The translations under genes were made by a program, and so were the position numbers. This document shows, in pieces, positions 11,991 through 20,892 of a stretch of DNA of 64,000 bases (its first letter is position 1; every line of letters starts with the position of its first letter). The stretch spans positions 37,132-101,131 of the forward strand of contig MU130698.1 of NCBI GenBank assembly GCA_015039465.1, given 5' to 3'. The notes beneath the pieces are model-generated. The model was not told the DNA's origin. It saw nothing but the letters and a program-made list of their open reading frames with translations, and did not search any database. This DNA is from Phlegmacium glaucopus. Lineage: Eukaryota > Basidiomycota > Agaricomycetes > Agaricales > Cortinariaceae.

Positions 11991-12670
11991 TTTACACAGA
12001 CTATCTCGAAGCACAAGCCCAAGTCGACATGGCAAACTATTACACAGCAGCAGAACGTAGTCTGACCAGGAACTGCTCTGTCGATTGTATTCAAGTCACT
12101 CGGTAAGGCTCTTTCGTGGGACCGTTGCTCTCATACCCTGATTGATTATATGCTTCTTTTTGATTTGTAGATATGTCGACGAGGCATCAAACGAAACAAA
12201 CGAGACTACTATTGTCGAGATGAATTTTGACCCGCCAAAAGCAAGACTGAGCGAACCTGGAGGAAATACCACTGACGCGAATAACCTTTCTATGGCTAAT
12301 CAAAAGAGCAATGTGGACGCTGCTGGCATCCTCATGGATCCTCTGGACGTTTACCAGGTAAATACCATTCTTCTACTCGATCTCGAGTGTCCATTTTTCA
12401 CACGATTCAACACAGTATTACGGCTTCCAAGCCCCTGTACTTCTATTCTGCAATATCCTCGAAACACAAAATTTCACTCAGGATGCTGTGGAAGCGGGTG
12501 TTGTCACTGAATTCGGAATTGAAAAGGGATTCCAATCATTTCTTACATGTATTGGTGAAGTTGATCATAACGATGCTTTGGTGTGGTGTGGGCGGCTTCA
12601 TAAAGGGCAACCTAACGTAAGTTTGACCTTTTCAATCAGTTTGCGCTATTCATCTTACACATTTTGAAGG
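11991..12670 (+). pseudogene. S28 peptidase central fragment (unit 5)
   Basis: A third partial S28 copy starts abruptly at AQAQVDMANYYTAAERS and continues through RYVDEASNETNETTIVEMNFD, NVDAAGILMDPL and FQAPVLLFCNILETQNFTQD to the EFGIEKGFQSFLT segment. It ends at HKGNLT plus intron-like sequence at the duplication edge. All three catalytic residues lie outside what is retained. The repeated NGNLA/KGNLT ending suggests the same rearranged 3' end was duplicated locally. Confidence 0.7.
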
Positions 12671-12674
12671 ATAG

Positions 12675-13871
12675 GGGCGCTCTCATGAGCTTTGGGTAGG
12701 GTAGTTTCAGTTTCGGTTCAACGACATGTTTGGATGGAGAAGCTGTGTATGTGAGGTTTGAAATGAGATTAGGGATATCTCGTAGTTTAGGAGTTAGTCC
12801 TGCGCGCATGACGTTGTCGGAATTGGCCATGCATTCGATGCATTCTGTGATACTGAGATGAGGGATGAGTTCGATGATCAAGTTAAGACTTACCACCGGA
12901 AATATAGGCATGTGGTTCACCAGCACCCAAAAAAATAGCTTGTCCAGGATCCAATCGGACGTAATTCAATACAAAGGGACAAAATAAACCAATGTCTCCT
13001 GTAAACTGTTCGTTCAACCTTAACACCAGTTGTACTATGTCGTCGTCGTCGTCCGACTCCGTAGCCTGGGATTGGTAACGTTTGACTAAAACCTCGAGTT
13101 GATCGTGAACAGTTGACTCGTTTGCTGTCATCAAAGATGTGAAAAGATTCTTGAGGGCGGTTTTCTCAGCTTGTCCCGTAGGGTTGGAAGAACCGGATAT
13201 GGAAAGAAAGTCGTTCATGACAGGAGGCGGTATGAGAGCTTTGAGTTCAGGTGTGTTGTTCAGATAGTAGGCGGTCTCTGGAAGAGGTCCGAAACTACAT
13301 AATGCTTGAAATGGAGTTATTGCTAGAGCCATCTCGGGTTTGTAATTTGGATCTGTATATATTTTCAAAAATCAAGTTGTTTTTTTTAAAAAATATGTAA
13401 CGACAAAGTACCTTTGTATATATCTGGGCGTCGTGCGTGTAAAATCTCCGCTGTCTGCTTATCGGGATGCGTTTGGATGCTCAATGCCTTTTCGATGGAT
13501 AAAACTTTGAATAGAAAAGGTAGATTGCCATCCCCAGCGTTGAATTTCTCGATAACAGGTTTCCCGATGAGTTGTGGATGACCAGCGAGGTGTTCTGAAA
13601 GAACTCGGTGGGAAGATAACACGAGCGAGGGCGATGTAGGGTGCGTGCCCATCCACAACTGATGAGGGTATCATTCCCACCGTTCAGAAAGACGGTCGAA
13701 CACAGAAGTTTAGAATACCTCTGCATAAGGAGACTTTTCATCGACTTTGAACCCTGGGATCTGTGACTGAGATGCGAATTGTGCTACTTTTGAGGATAGG
13801 CCGGGTTTTCCCCAGTCATACTTTTGTGTGGTGGGTATGATCTTGAATACTGTGGCGGTACTTGAAGACAT
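12675..13871 (-). pseudogene. Mannose-6-phosphate isomerase (type I), 3'-truncated
   Basis: Type I phosphomannose isomerase interconverts fructose-6-P and mannose-6-P, feeding GDP-mannose for glycosylation and cell wall. Exons on the minus strand: 13719-13871, 13412-13658, 12894-13352 and from 12852 down. KYDWGKPG opens the protein, and WMGTHPTSPS and SIQTHPDK carry metal-site residues. GEPHAYISG and SDNVMRAGLTPKLRD are the family hallmarks. Only about 345 aa remain; family members are usually above 400. Homology ends near 12680 exactly where the S28 array begins, so the C-terminal part is missing. The junction of exons 3 and 4 is also off by one base relative to the expected frame. An intact copy should exist elsewhere, because the enzyme is normally essential. 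Confidence 0.82.
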
Positions 13872-14101
13872 CGTTTGAAGGAGAAATAGATAATCTCGGA
13901 CCTTATTGCCGTCAGACGGCGATCGAATGATTTGCTCTGCCGGGAAGCGGCAACGGAGATTAGCATTTGTAGCATATATACACGTTTTTTGTTTCCTCTC
14001 ATAAGTTCACTGTACTGTTTTACCAAACAACATTTTTCAAGATATGGCATGTGTATTAATCGAATCATTGAGATGCACCGAGTTGAGAACTCAAGAGCTG
14101 C

Positions 14102-14540
14102 CTAAGGTAAAATGTATACTTGAGCATTGCACGATGTCACTGACTCACAAGGACTTTGTTCCATACCTTCATTCAGAGAACTTGAACTCCAAGTACCCAT
14201 CCCCACCCTGAACAAACCCTCTCGAATATCATTGGACAAGATATACCCTTCGATGGTTAGTTCACGATTATCGAAATTGAGCGTAACACGGGTGCGATCC
14301 GACTCGACGCTCATTTCTCCATGGAAAGATTGAAGGCCAGTAAGTTCCATCATAGACCCATATGTGAGTTTTACTTCCCCAGTGAAGGGAGGCGGCACGA
14401 TGTATTTTGGCCTGAGTTTGAATGCATAATTTGTGGCGTTGATAACGAAGTTGAAAGTGATTTGTTTACCACTGGAAGAGATAGTACCCTCGACGGTTGG
14501 CATGAACTTTCCAGTTGGGATGGATATGGATGCTTTTTTT
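14102..14540 (-). CDS. Hypothetical protein, beta-rich
   Basis: I do not recognise this gene. The frame reads MPTVEGTISSSGKQITFNFV from 14503 and continues through GEVKLTYGSMMELTGLQSFHGEMSV and RVTLNFDNRELTIEGYI to about 133 aa. Alternating hydrophobic and polar residues suggest a beta-sandwich. The frame is open upstream to about 14540 (ASISIPTGKF), so the true start may lie in an earlier exon. The C-terminal residues after EGMEQ look like intron read-through, so the end is uncertain. The phosphomannose isomerase remnant lies downstream on the same strand, and the hemerythrin-like gene diverges upstream. Confidence 0.5.
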
Positions 14541-14769
14541 GAAAGTTGTGAAGGTTAGAAGGAAAGGGATATAAGATGCTAATCAGTCGAGGAACCCCTG
14601 AAAATTCTATCTTTATCATATGCCAGTGCGCCTTACATCCACCACTTTTGTACTGCGGAGCTGCTCACCCCGAAAAAGAAATAAATAACATCATCTCTAA
14701 ATAAATCAAAACTCCGATCGATGCTTGATGCACTTTCACCAACTTCTACATACATCCTACACGTCAATT

Positions 14770-15834
14770 ATGGGCCAGCTCCAGTCTGCCACGGTATCTC
14801 ACACGTCCCAGCCATTACTCTGCCCCCACCAAGGACCACCAACAGCTCACACAATGCCTGCGCCATATCCTCTCCTAGGTATGTCCTACTATCTCCAATG
14901 TCCTTGTGAAGTTGACATTTACTCCTCGGTAGACATGCCACCTGGTAATTTCACAAATAAGTTCGATTTCTGGCCATGTAAGGCTTTTTTCTTTTTCCCT
15001 TTTGTTGGAAAATGCTAACATGACTCATGACGCATTCCAGCAAAACGACAGCGGCCCACAACACGTTCGTCCAAGGCATCAACGCCATCGCTCACCATGC
15101 ACCAACGGTGAATGAAGACAAGGTAAAGCAATTCATGTGTTCTGCATTACACTGGTACGCCGTTGCGTCTATTTCGTTATCCTTTCCATACTTAATCGTC
15201 TATACGTCTTTTCAGCTCAGCAATATCCACCATCATCACTCTATCGAAGAAACCTACTATTTCCCCGCATTGGAAGAAAAACTAGGCAAAGGCACTCTCA
15301 GCGAGAGCATAAGGGCTTCCTTCCGGGGGTGGAAGCATTGGAGGAGTGGTGCAAGAAGGAGGAAGCGTATGACGCCAATGTCCTCTTGGGATTGGTAGAC
15401 GCATTTGGGGATGCCATGATAGCTCATTTGGCCAGCGTACGTTCACGCCCCGTCCTTGCATTCCATTCCTTTTATGTATTCGAATGTCTATCTCTATAGG
15501 AAATCTCAACTTTGGACCACGATGCCATTCAAGCAAAGTTCACAATAGCCGAACTCGATGCCATAGAGGCTGAGTTCAAGACACGGGCATTGGGGTTACT
15601 TGACATTTATACGACGTTGCCAATGAGTCTGGTTTGTGCGAGTCCTAATGCGCTTTGGTGAGTCTGCCATCCAACTTTGTAGAGGATGAGGGCTGATCGT
15701 CATATCTATTTAGGTTTCCTGCGTTTCCTACACCTCTAAAATGGGCGACAAGATGGTGGTACCCAAAGAAGCATAGCGAAGCTTGGGAGTTTGGCCCAAT
15801 GGATTTCTCTGGAAAAGAAAGAGTGAAAGTTTGA
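14770..15834 (+). CDS. Hemerythrin-like (HHE) domain protein, apparent frame breaks
   Basis: Hemerythrin-like proteins form a four-helix bundle that binds a di-iron or other metal centre through His and Glu/Asp. Visible parts are FDFWP, AAHNTFVQGINAI (first metal His), IHHHHSIEETYYFPALEEKLG (the HxxxE metal motif), HKGFLPGVEALEEW, DAFGDAMIAHLASEISTL, and a C-terminus WWYPKKHSEAWEFGPMDF ending at 15834. Exons are roughly 14770-14878, 14933-14977, 15041-15154, 15216-15439, 15500-15658 and 15714-15834. Two places do not stay in frame: the exon 2/3 junction and a one-base shift near 15305-15310. Either this is a recent pseudogene or the assembly has indels. An in-frame ATG at 14725 is an alternative start. 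Confidence 0.68.
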
Positions 15835-16284
15835 AGTGGAAGGAAGAGTCGCAGAGAATACAAAGAGAATATGTGTTTTATTTCATACAAATGGGTTTTC
15901 TGTCGCTATAAATAGAGCCCGTTGGCGTCTGATCATAATATTGGCAAGTACACGGGACAAGATCTGATGCAACGATAAGCATCGATTCTGGCATCGTCTG
16001 AGCCTCATCAGACAATTCTTTTCTGACCTGGGGCCCACCCACTATTTGATACGGCTAGATTCACTGGCATTTTCGGCTGGGTAGATCCAAACACTCAGGA
16101 CTTGACGGCGGGTCCAACGGTGATCATTTGTCTAGATGAATCTGACATACCAAAAGGGCTCAAACATTTATTCTTATACATACTTGGAGATACTTGGATA
16201 GTACTGAAAGCTAAAATGATTTGGTTTTTGCAGTGTGGTTTGGGACTCCGACCGGCAATCACCATACCAATTTTGGCAGCTTAT
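15835..16284. other. Intergenic, no feature recognised
   Basis: I see no gene or repeat hallmark between the hemerythrin-like gene and the inverted-repeat element that begins near 16285. Confidence 0.4.
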
Positions 16285-17272
16285 ATAAATTCCGAGTCCT
16301 GAGTACTGAGACCCAGTGAAAATAGCACCGAAGTAGATCGAATAAAATCGAATAAAATAGTATCCTTCGATTTTATTCGATCTAATTCGGTGGCATTCGG
16401 AAAATGACACACTTTATTCGATTTTATTCGATGTTGAATCAAATAAGATCGAGTACCATCGAAATAGGTCTAATAAATAGTTCTATAATTAGTATATCTG
16501 CCCATGGTCCTATATACTATTCATACAATAATTTCAATAACATGAAAATATATTATATTGAGTTATTAGTACAGAATGCATCAGGATGCCATGTATATAC
16601 TGAACTATGTAGCTACGCAGTCAACACAGATCCATCCACCAATGTTGATGGGGAAAGCGCAGAGTGGGCATGAGCTGTCGCTGCCACGTCACATCTCCGT
16701 TGTGCTAGTTGCCTCCCTGTCATTATCCACGTAGCTGCAGCCAGTCCCTCTGTCCCTGCATCCCTGCGATCATATTTACCCTGTGAGCAGCTGCTCACAG
16801 CGGTAGTGAGGTTGTTGTCGCGGCCGTTGTTGCTAGTCTTTTGGGTTCATTTCATAGTGTGTTTGTTGTTGCCTGTCATGCAGGAAGAATCAAGGAAGAA
16901 TACAACCTAAATTTTTAAATAACTTACTTTGTGGATGAACAAGCCACGAGCCTGAAAGAGGGGAGGAAACATTGAGGAAATGGCGGAAAGATGATGGATG
17001 TGACTAAAGGAATGTGTGGGCATGTTTGCAGCATACATCGAGGGACTTGAAAAAAATTCTAAGTCAGACGACACTAGGTGGGCAACACAGTGCGCAATTG
17101 TGCAAGAGTGTGCATCATTACACACATGCATGCATTTACACAGCTTTGTAAGCAGGAATTTGATGGAAAACTATTTAATTCAATTTTTGACACACTTTCT
17201 TCAATTTTCTTCGCATCAATTTGATCTACTTCGGTGTGATTTTCACTGGGACTGAGAACTCGGAATTTGTGG
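16285..17272. repeat. Inverted-repeat flanked segment (possible non-autonomous element)
   Basis: About 55 bp at 16285-16345 (AAATTCCGAG, CAGTGAAAATAG, CACCGAAGTAGATC) recur inverted at 17218-17272 (GATCTACTTCGGTG, TTTTCACTGGG, CTCGGAATTT), roughly 80% alike by eye. Inside the left arm a perfect hairpin, TCGAATAAAATCG / CGATTTTATTCGA, spans 16338-16381, and related AT-rich copies follow to 16460. No transposase is present and I found no matching target duplication. Confidence 0.5.
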
Positions 17273-17285
17273 TGTTGATAACGAA

Positions 17286-17450
17286 TAGTGATGTGCGGGC
17301 TTGGCCTGGAGGCCCTGAAAAGCACGGGCCAGGCCGTGCCCTAGCTTGGGCTTTTCAGAGCCTGTGGCTCGGGCTTCGGTATTTGAAAGCCATGGGCCAG
17401 AGCTCAAGCCACGGCTTTTGGTGGCTGATTATGTGGCTGATCTGGCGGAG
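17286..17450 (+). mobile_element. hAT-type left terminus with GGCC-rich subterminal repeats
   Basis: TAGTGATGTGCGGGC followed by repeated GGGCYTGG/GGCCC-type words is the look of a hAT transposon end in mushrooms. The 8 bases before it (ATAACGAA) would be the target duplication. I found no matching right end, so the element is truncated, or its right end lies outside recognisable sequence. The transposase remnants downstream may belong to it. Confidence 0.5.
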
Positions 17451-17517
17451 TATGTACTGTATAGTTCCTTTTTTTCACAATAAAAGCTATCAAAAGATTT
17501 AAGATTATAGTAAAAGG

Positions 17518-18050
17518 ATGGCAACGCGGCCTTTAAGAGCTTCAAATCCCACGTCCAAATTAATAGATAAGAACAATGTTTCTGTACCTGCACTTTCTTC
17601 CCACCGTCAATTTATTGCGACTTCCACTGGCACCACTTGAAACGCCCCAAATCCACAGCCTGTTCCCCCACCATCAGTACCTAACAATGTCAATGTCGAC
17701 ATTGACATTGTTGCAACAGGGTCATCAGACCCTGTTATGATGCGGAATACAAATGATGCACGGCCGGCCTCAAACAAGCGCCCACCAAGTCCGAGCATAA
17801 CTGATGACGATGAAGGTGCGACAGGTGATAGTGAGTCTGAAAACATACCTAGACAGAGGAAACCGAGGAAAAAGAAGCAAAAATACGCTCGAAAAGGGGA
17901 GTTGCTGTTTCCAGTGGCTGTTTGTTTGTTGTCATCATCATTCATCCATCGCCATTCATCCGTTCACCGCCATTCATCCGTTCTCATCTTGGTTCCCACA
18001 CCCGCACTATTTCTCTAGGAGCACCTAACCCGCCCCGAACATTTATGCAG
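17518..18050 (+). pseudogene. Probable N-terminal part of a hAT-type transposase gene
   Basis: An open but interrupted frame starts MATRPLRASNPTSK at 17518, with a stop near 17638. It continues as VNVDIDIVATGSSDP, KRPPSPSITDDDEG and a basic run RKPRKKKQKYARK. A Pro/Ser-rich acidic and basic leader of this kind commonly precedes the zinc finger of fungal hAT transposases, but no BED finger is readable here. The gene is cut by a solo LTR at 18114. The assignment rests on context with the catalytic domain at 20893. Confidence 0.35.
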
Positions 18051-18113
18051 GCACGTATTTGCCACCTGGGGCAGCGGTGGGGTGTGGATAGCTCTGGGCT
18101 CGTTCTGGCATCC

Positions 18114-18706
18114 TGTTACATTCCGTCATACGTTACTCCGGTCCGACTCCGTCGGAGTTGTTTCCGGAAGTCCATACTCTGTTCCAGTACCTTCCCTTGT
18201 TTCCGGTTCTACTCCTCCTACGTCCAACTCCGAGATTTCTCCATATCATTCCAGCTCTTCCAACGTTACTCCAAACTCATTCCCACATCTTCGTCACAAC
18301 CACTGTTTCTTTGTCATCACTTTCCCACCATCAGTCAGCACACAAGCTATGGATTATTCACCCCAAGAATGCAGGACCTTCCGGGAGCAGTACGCAGCAC
18401 TTATATTTATATTCTATATTTCGGTTGCTATTTCTTTTATTATTTAAGTACTCGAATCTTGTATGTTTTCCTCAGTTCGAATATCGACTTAGTTTCCCAC
18501 TCTTGGTCTTCCTCTAAGTTCTTTGCAACTTCTGGTTCCGCTCCGCTCCGTCTTACTCCGAAATCTAGGACACGAAGGTTCTGGGTAGCACAGCACATAA
18601 GCTGAGGCTAAGTCCTATCCTTTCCGTGACTCCGTTCCGTGACTCCATCCGTTACTCTGTCCGTTACTCCGTCTGAAATTCCGGAACAGAGTTCTCGAAC
18701 TTAACA
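18114..18706 (+). mobile_element. Solo LTR, family A copy 1 (perfect 5-bp target duplication)
   Basis: The 593-bp element begins TGTTACATTCCGT and ends GAACTTAACA, giving the TGTTA..TAACA inverted ends of an LTR. It is flanked by CATCC at 18109-18113 and again at 18707-18711. It shares its internal sequence (for example ATGGATTATTCACCC and GAATGCAGGACCTTCC) with copies at 39263, 41283 and 43346. No gag/pol lies next to it, so it is a solo LTR left by recombination. Open frames inside it are artefacts. Confidence 0.88.
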
Positions 18707-18899
18707 CATCCGAGTCATCGTCTGGGCCAGCGTCTAGTGAAAGATCCATTAGTAAAGTTATACAGGTTAGAATAAATTGAATGATTCGAATGAAATACCC
18801 ATGCCGAGAATGATTGTATGGGTAATTGGTAGTCAAATGATCCCCTTTGATAACACTGGCAAGTCCAGTGATCGACCTGTTGTTGATGTTATCATCGCG

Positions 18900-19630
18900 G
18901 ATTTAGGCGAGGTACCTGTTTAGCTTGCTGTCGAAGTCGTTCATTTGTTCGCCGTCATCATTTATTTTCATCGTTCGTTCATGTTCGTTCATCGTTCATT
19001 CGCTGCTTGTTCATTCGTTCGTGTTCCGTTCGTTCATTTGCGGTCGTGTGTCCATGCTCGTTCATGTATCGTCGTCATTTGTCTGTCCTATACTACATTA
19101 GAATTTAATTTTGATTTCAAAAAACGCTTGCCAAGAATATAAGAAACTTACCAAAGATAATTCCCCCCTGGTAAGGAGTTGATTCATCCATTGTCGTTGC
19201 CATCCATTCGTCCATTTTCGTTGTTCTTTCATTCGTCCATTCATTGTCTTTGGTTCATGAGTCGTTCGTCATCATTTGTTTATGTTCGTTCATCCATTTT
19301 TGGCATTCATCGTTTGTCTGTAGTAGGTTATATTAGATTTAAATTTAAATTTCTAAAAAAATACCGGCGAAGGTAGTACCGGTGCTCATCATCGTTGTGC
19401 TCGGCATTCGTCCATCATTGTCCTTGTTTCAATCATTCGTCGTCGTTTGTTTCAATCGTTCATCGTCGTTTGTTTATGTTCGTTCATCCCTTTTTGGCGT
19501 TCGTTGTTTGTTGTTTGTCATATTCATCGTCGTTGTTTGTTTGTTGTTCATTCGTCTTTATCATTCGTTCGTTCGTCATTATCGTTTGTTTATCGTCTTG
19601 TGTTCGTTTTCATTCTTTGCCTGTCATAGT
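18900..19630 (+). repeat. Three GTTCATTCGTC-type low-complexity tracts
   Basis: Runs of GTTCGTTCATTCGTC-like words occur at about 18935-19085, 19190-19315 and 19395-19625. Each is followed by a similar tail (ACATTAGAATYWAATTT then A-rich). Each tract begins after a GT donor-like site and ends before a short possible exon. The three may be copies of one expanded intron-like unit within the hAT gene remnant. Confidence 0.55.
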
Positions 19631-19859
19631 TTACATTAGAATCAAATTTAGATTTAAAAACACGACTTACAAAAGTACCACATGTGACAAACGCAGTCTG
19701 GGCACTGAGTCTACTAATGATCAGCTCAAGCCGGAAACACATTGTGTAAGCAACTCACCAAGGGACTTTGTACCAATTCCATGGATCACAAGTGGGCTAC
19801 AGGAGCAGCCGCTGAAGCGGGAAAAGCGGAGACTCGGAATTTATAGGTAGCCTGATCGA

Positions 19860-20560
19860 CGACGATGGTTGAGTAATTATGCCAGTGGGAAAATTTTGAG
19901 AGTAGAAGAAAAAAGATTCTGGAATGCCAGATTTCCATAGGCTTTGTGAACTGTTGTAATATTCATCAAGGTCGTAATCGGCGTCCGAAGGATTTTGTAG
20001 AGTGGACGTTGGTTCGGGAAAGAAGGCGGAGAAGCAAATACATTGAAGAAAGCTAAAGTGGGTAGGAGTCCCACAATGCTTGATTTACAACTCTAATAAT
20101 GACAAAAATGTAAGGCTCACTGGAGATCAGCAATTGATTTTCTTTTTTCTCAATATCCAACCAAAAGGCGAAGAACCGTTAGAAGTATTTGCGCGAAAAT
20201 CACATCCAGTGGATGTGATGTGCTATCGAACACTTGGATAAACGCCGGCGGTTGGAACGCTTACAAGAGCAAGATCGTTGATCGCCAAAGTGGAAACCGC
20301 AGTAGATGGGTAGTCTGATCAATGATGATGGTTAAATATTTAAGATGCGATGGGTGAAGTTTAACACTCACAGTAATGTCGGTCCAGAGCTTCAACCTGG
20401 ACTGTCAGAAATGAAGTCATCGGCGTCGTTGGTGTTGTTGTTAGCATCGTTGGTGTTGTTGCTGGAGTCATTGGCGTATGTATTTGTTGACATCACAAGT
20501 GGTTGACATTTTCAAACTCTGACTCCCAAAATGTTGGGTCCGGTGCCTAATAACAGTATT
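19860..20560. other. No clear gene; short direct repeat
   Basis: GTAGCCTGATCGACGACGATGGTTGA at 19846-19871 recurs, diverged, at 20310-20335. Otherwise nothing recognisable. A (GTTGTTGTTAGCATC)-like simple stretch lies near 20430-20465. Confidence 0.35.
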
Positions 20561-20574
20561 TTATAGATTATAAA

Positions 20575-20792
20575 ATCAATTCTCCCCAGAAAATTTCGGA
20601 GAAAATACCGCCAGAAAGTTCGGTTCGAACCGGTTCGAACCCGGTTCTCAAAATTTTAAAAATATGAGAACCGAGAACCGGACCGACAGCCCAAGATTCT
20701 TGGACTGAACTGAACTGAACCTGAACCGACGGTTCGGTTCTTTCGGTTCTCGGTTCTTGCGTCGGTTCGGAACCGAACTTTGGCATCGCTAA
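20575..20792. mobile_element. hAT-type terminus rich in GGTTC/GAACC
   Basis: The stretch is packed with GAACCG/CGGTTC words and ends CCGAACTTTGGCATCGCTA. Its reverse complement, TAGCGATGCCAAAGTTCGG, is almost the same as the end of the element at 44208 (TAGGGATGCCAAAGTTCAG). The left end and a matching 8-bp duplication (ATTGAGAC expected) were not found, so this is a partial element. Confidence 0.5.
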
Positions 20793-20892
20793 TTGAGACA
20801 GATCAGGTGCGTCAATTTAAAAACATTATTATATATGTACTGACGCAATACTCTAGCCCATCCAAGCCTTTGACCATCCAGCCTTTCAAAAA

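Larger units (their letters stand above)
236..12670. repeat. Segmental duplication, copy 1 (S28/Q-P-rich array)
   Basis: From the ATGCA at 236 onward this block matches the block starting at 50606 almost base for base, in the same orientation. Genes, pseudogenes and spacers all follow in the same order. The right edge lies near 12670, where S28 intron-like sequence gives way abruptly to the phosphomannose isomerase gene on the other strand. The partner block leaves the window at a point equivalent to about 11610 here, so its right edge is not visible. Coding differences between the blocks are few, for example a handful of substitutions per S28 exon, which suggests a recent duplication. Confidence 0.93.

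Noticed and set aside
236..12670. Idea that the repeated modules are a bacterial-type operon or horizontally acquired cluster
   Set aside because: Every member has fungal introns at consistent positions and separate TATA-like boxes, so it is an ordinary eukaryotic tandem array.
18082..18605. Long Ser/Pro/Leu-rich frames at 18082-18605, 39252-39667, 41360-41851 and 43494-44027
   Set aside because: All lie in the four solo LTRs. Several frames are open because of low GC stop density, and splice or coding conservation is absent.
19395..19850. 151-codon frame rich in Val/Phe/Ser/Ile
   Set aside because: It is generated by the GTTCATTCGTC low-complexity tract.
17286..20792. Idea that 17286 and 20792 are the two ends of one hAT element
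   Set aside because: The ends differ (TAGTGATGTGCGGGC versus TAGCGATGCCAAAG) and the flanking 8-mers do not match (ATAACGAA versus ATTGAGAC).
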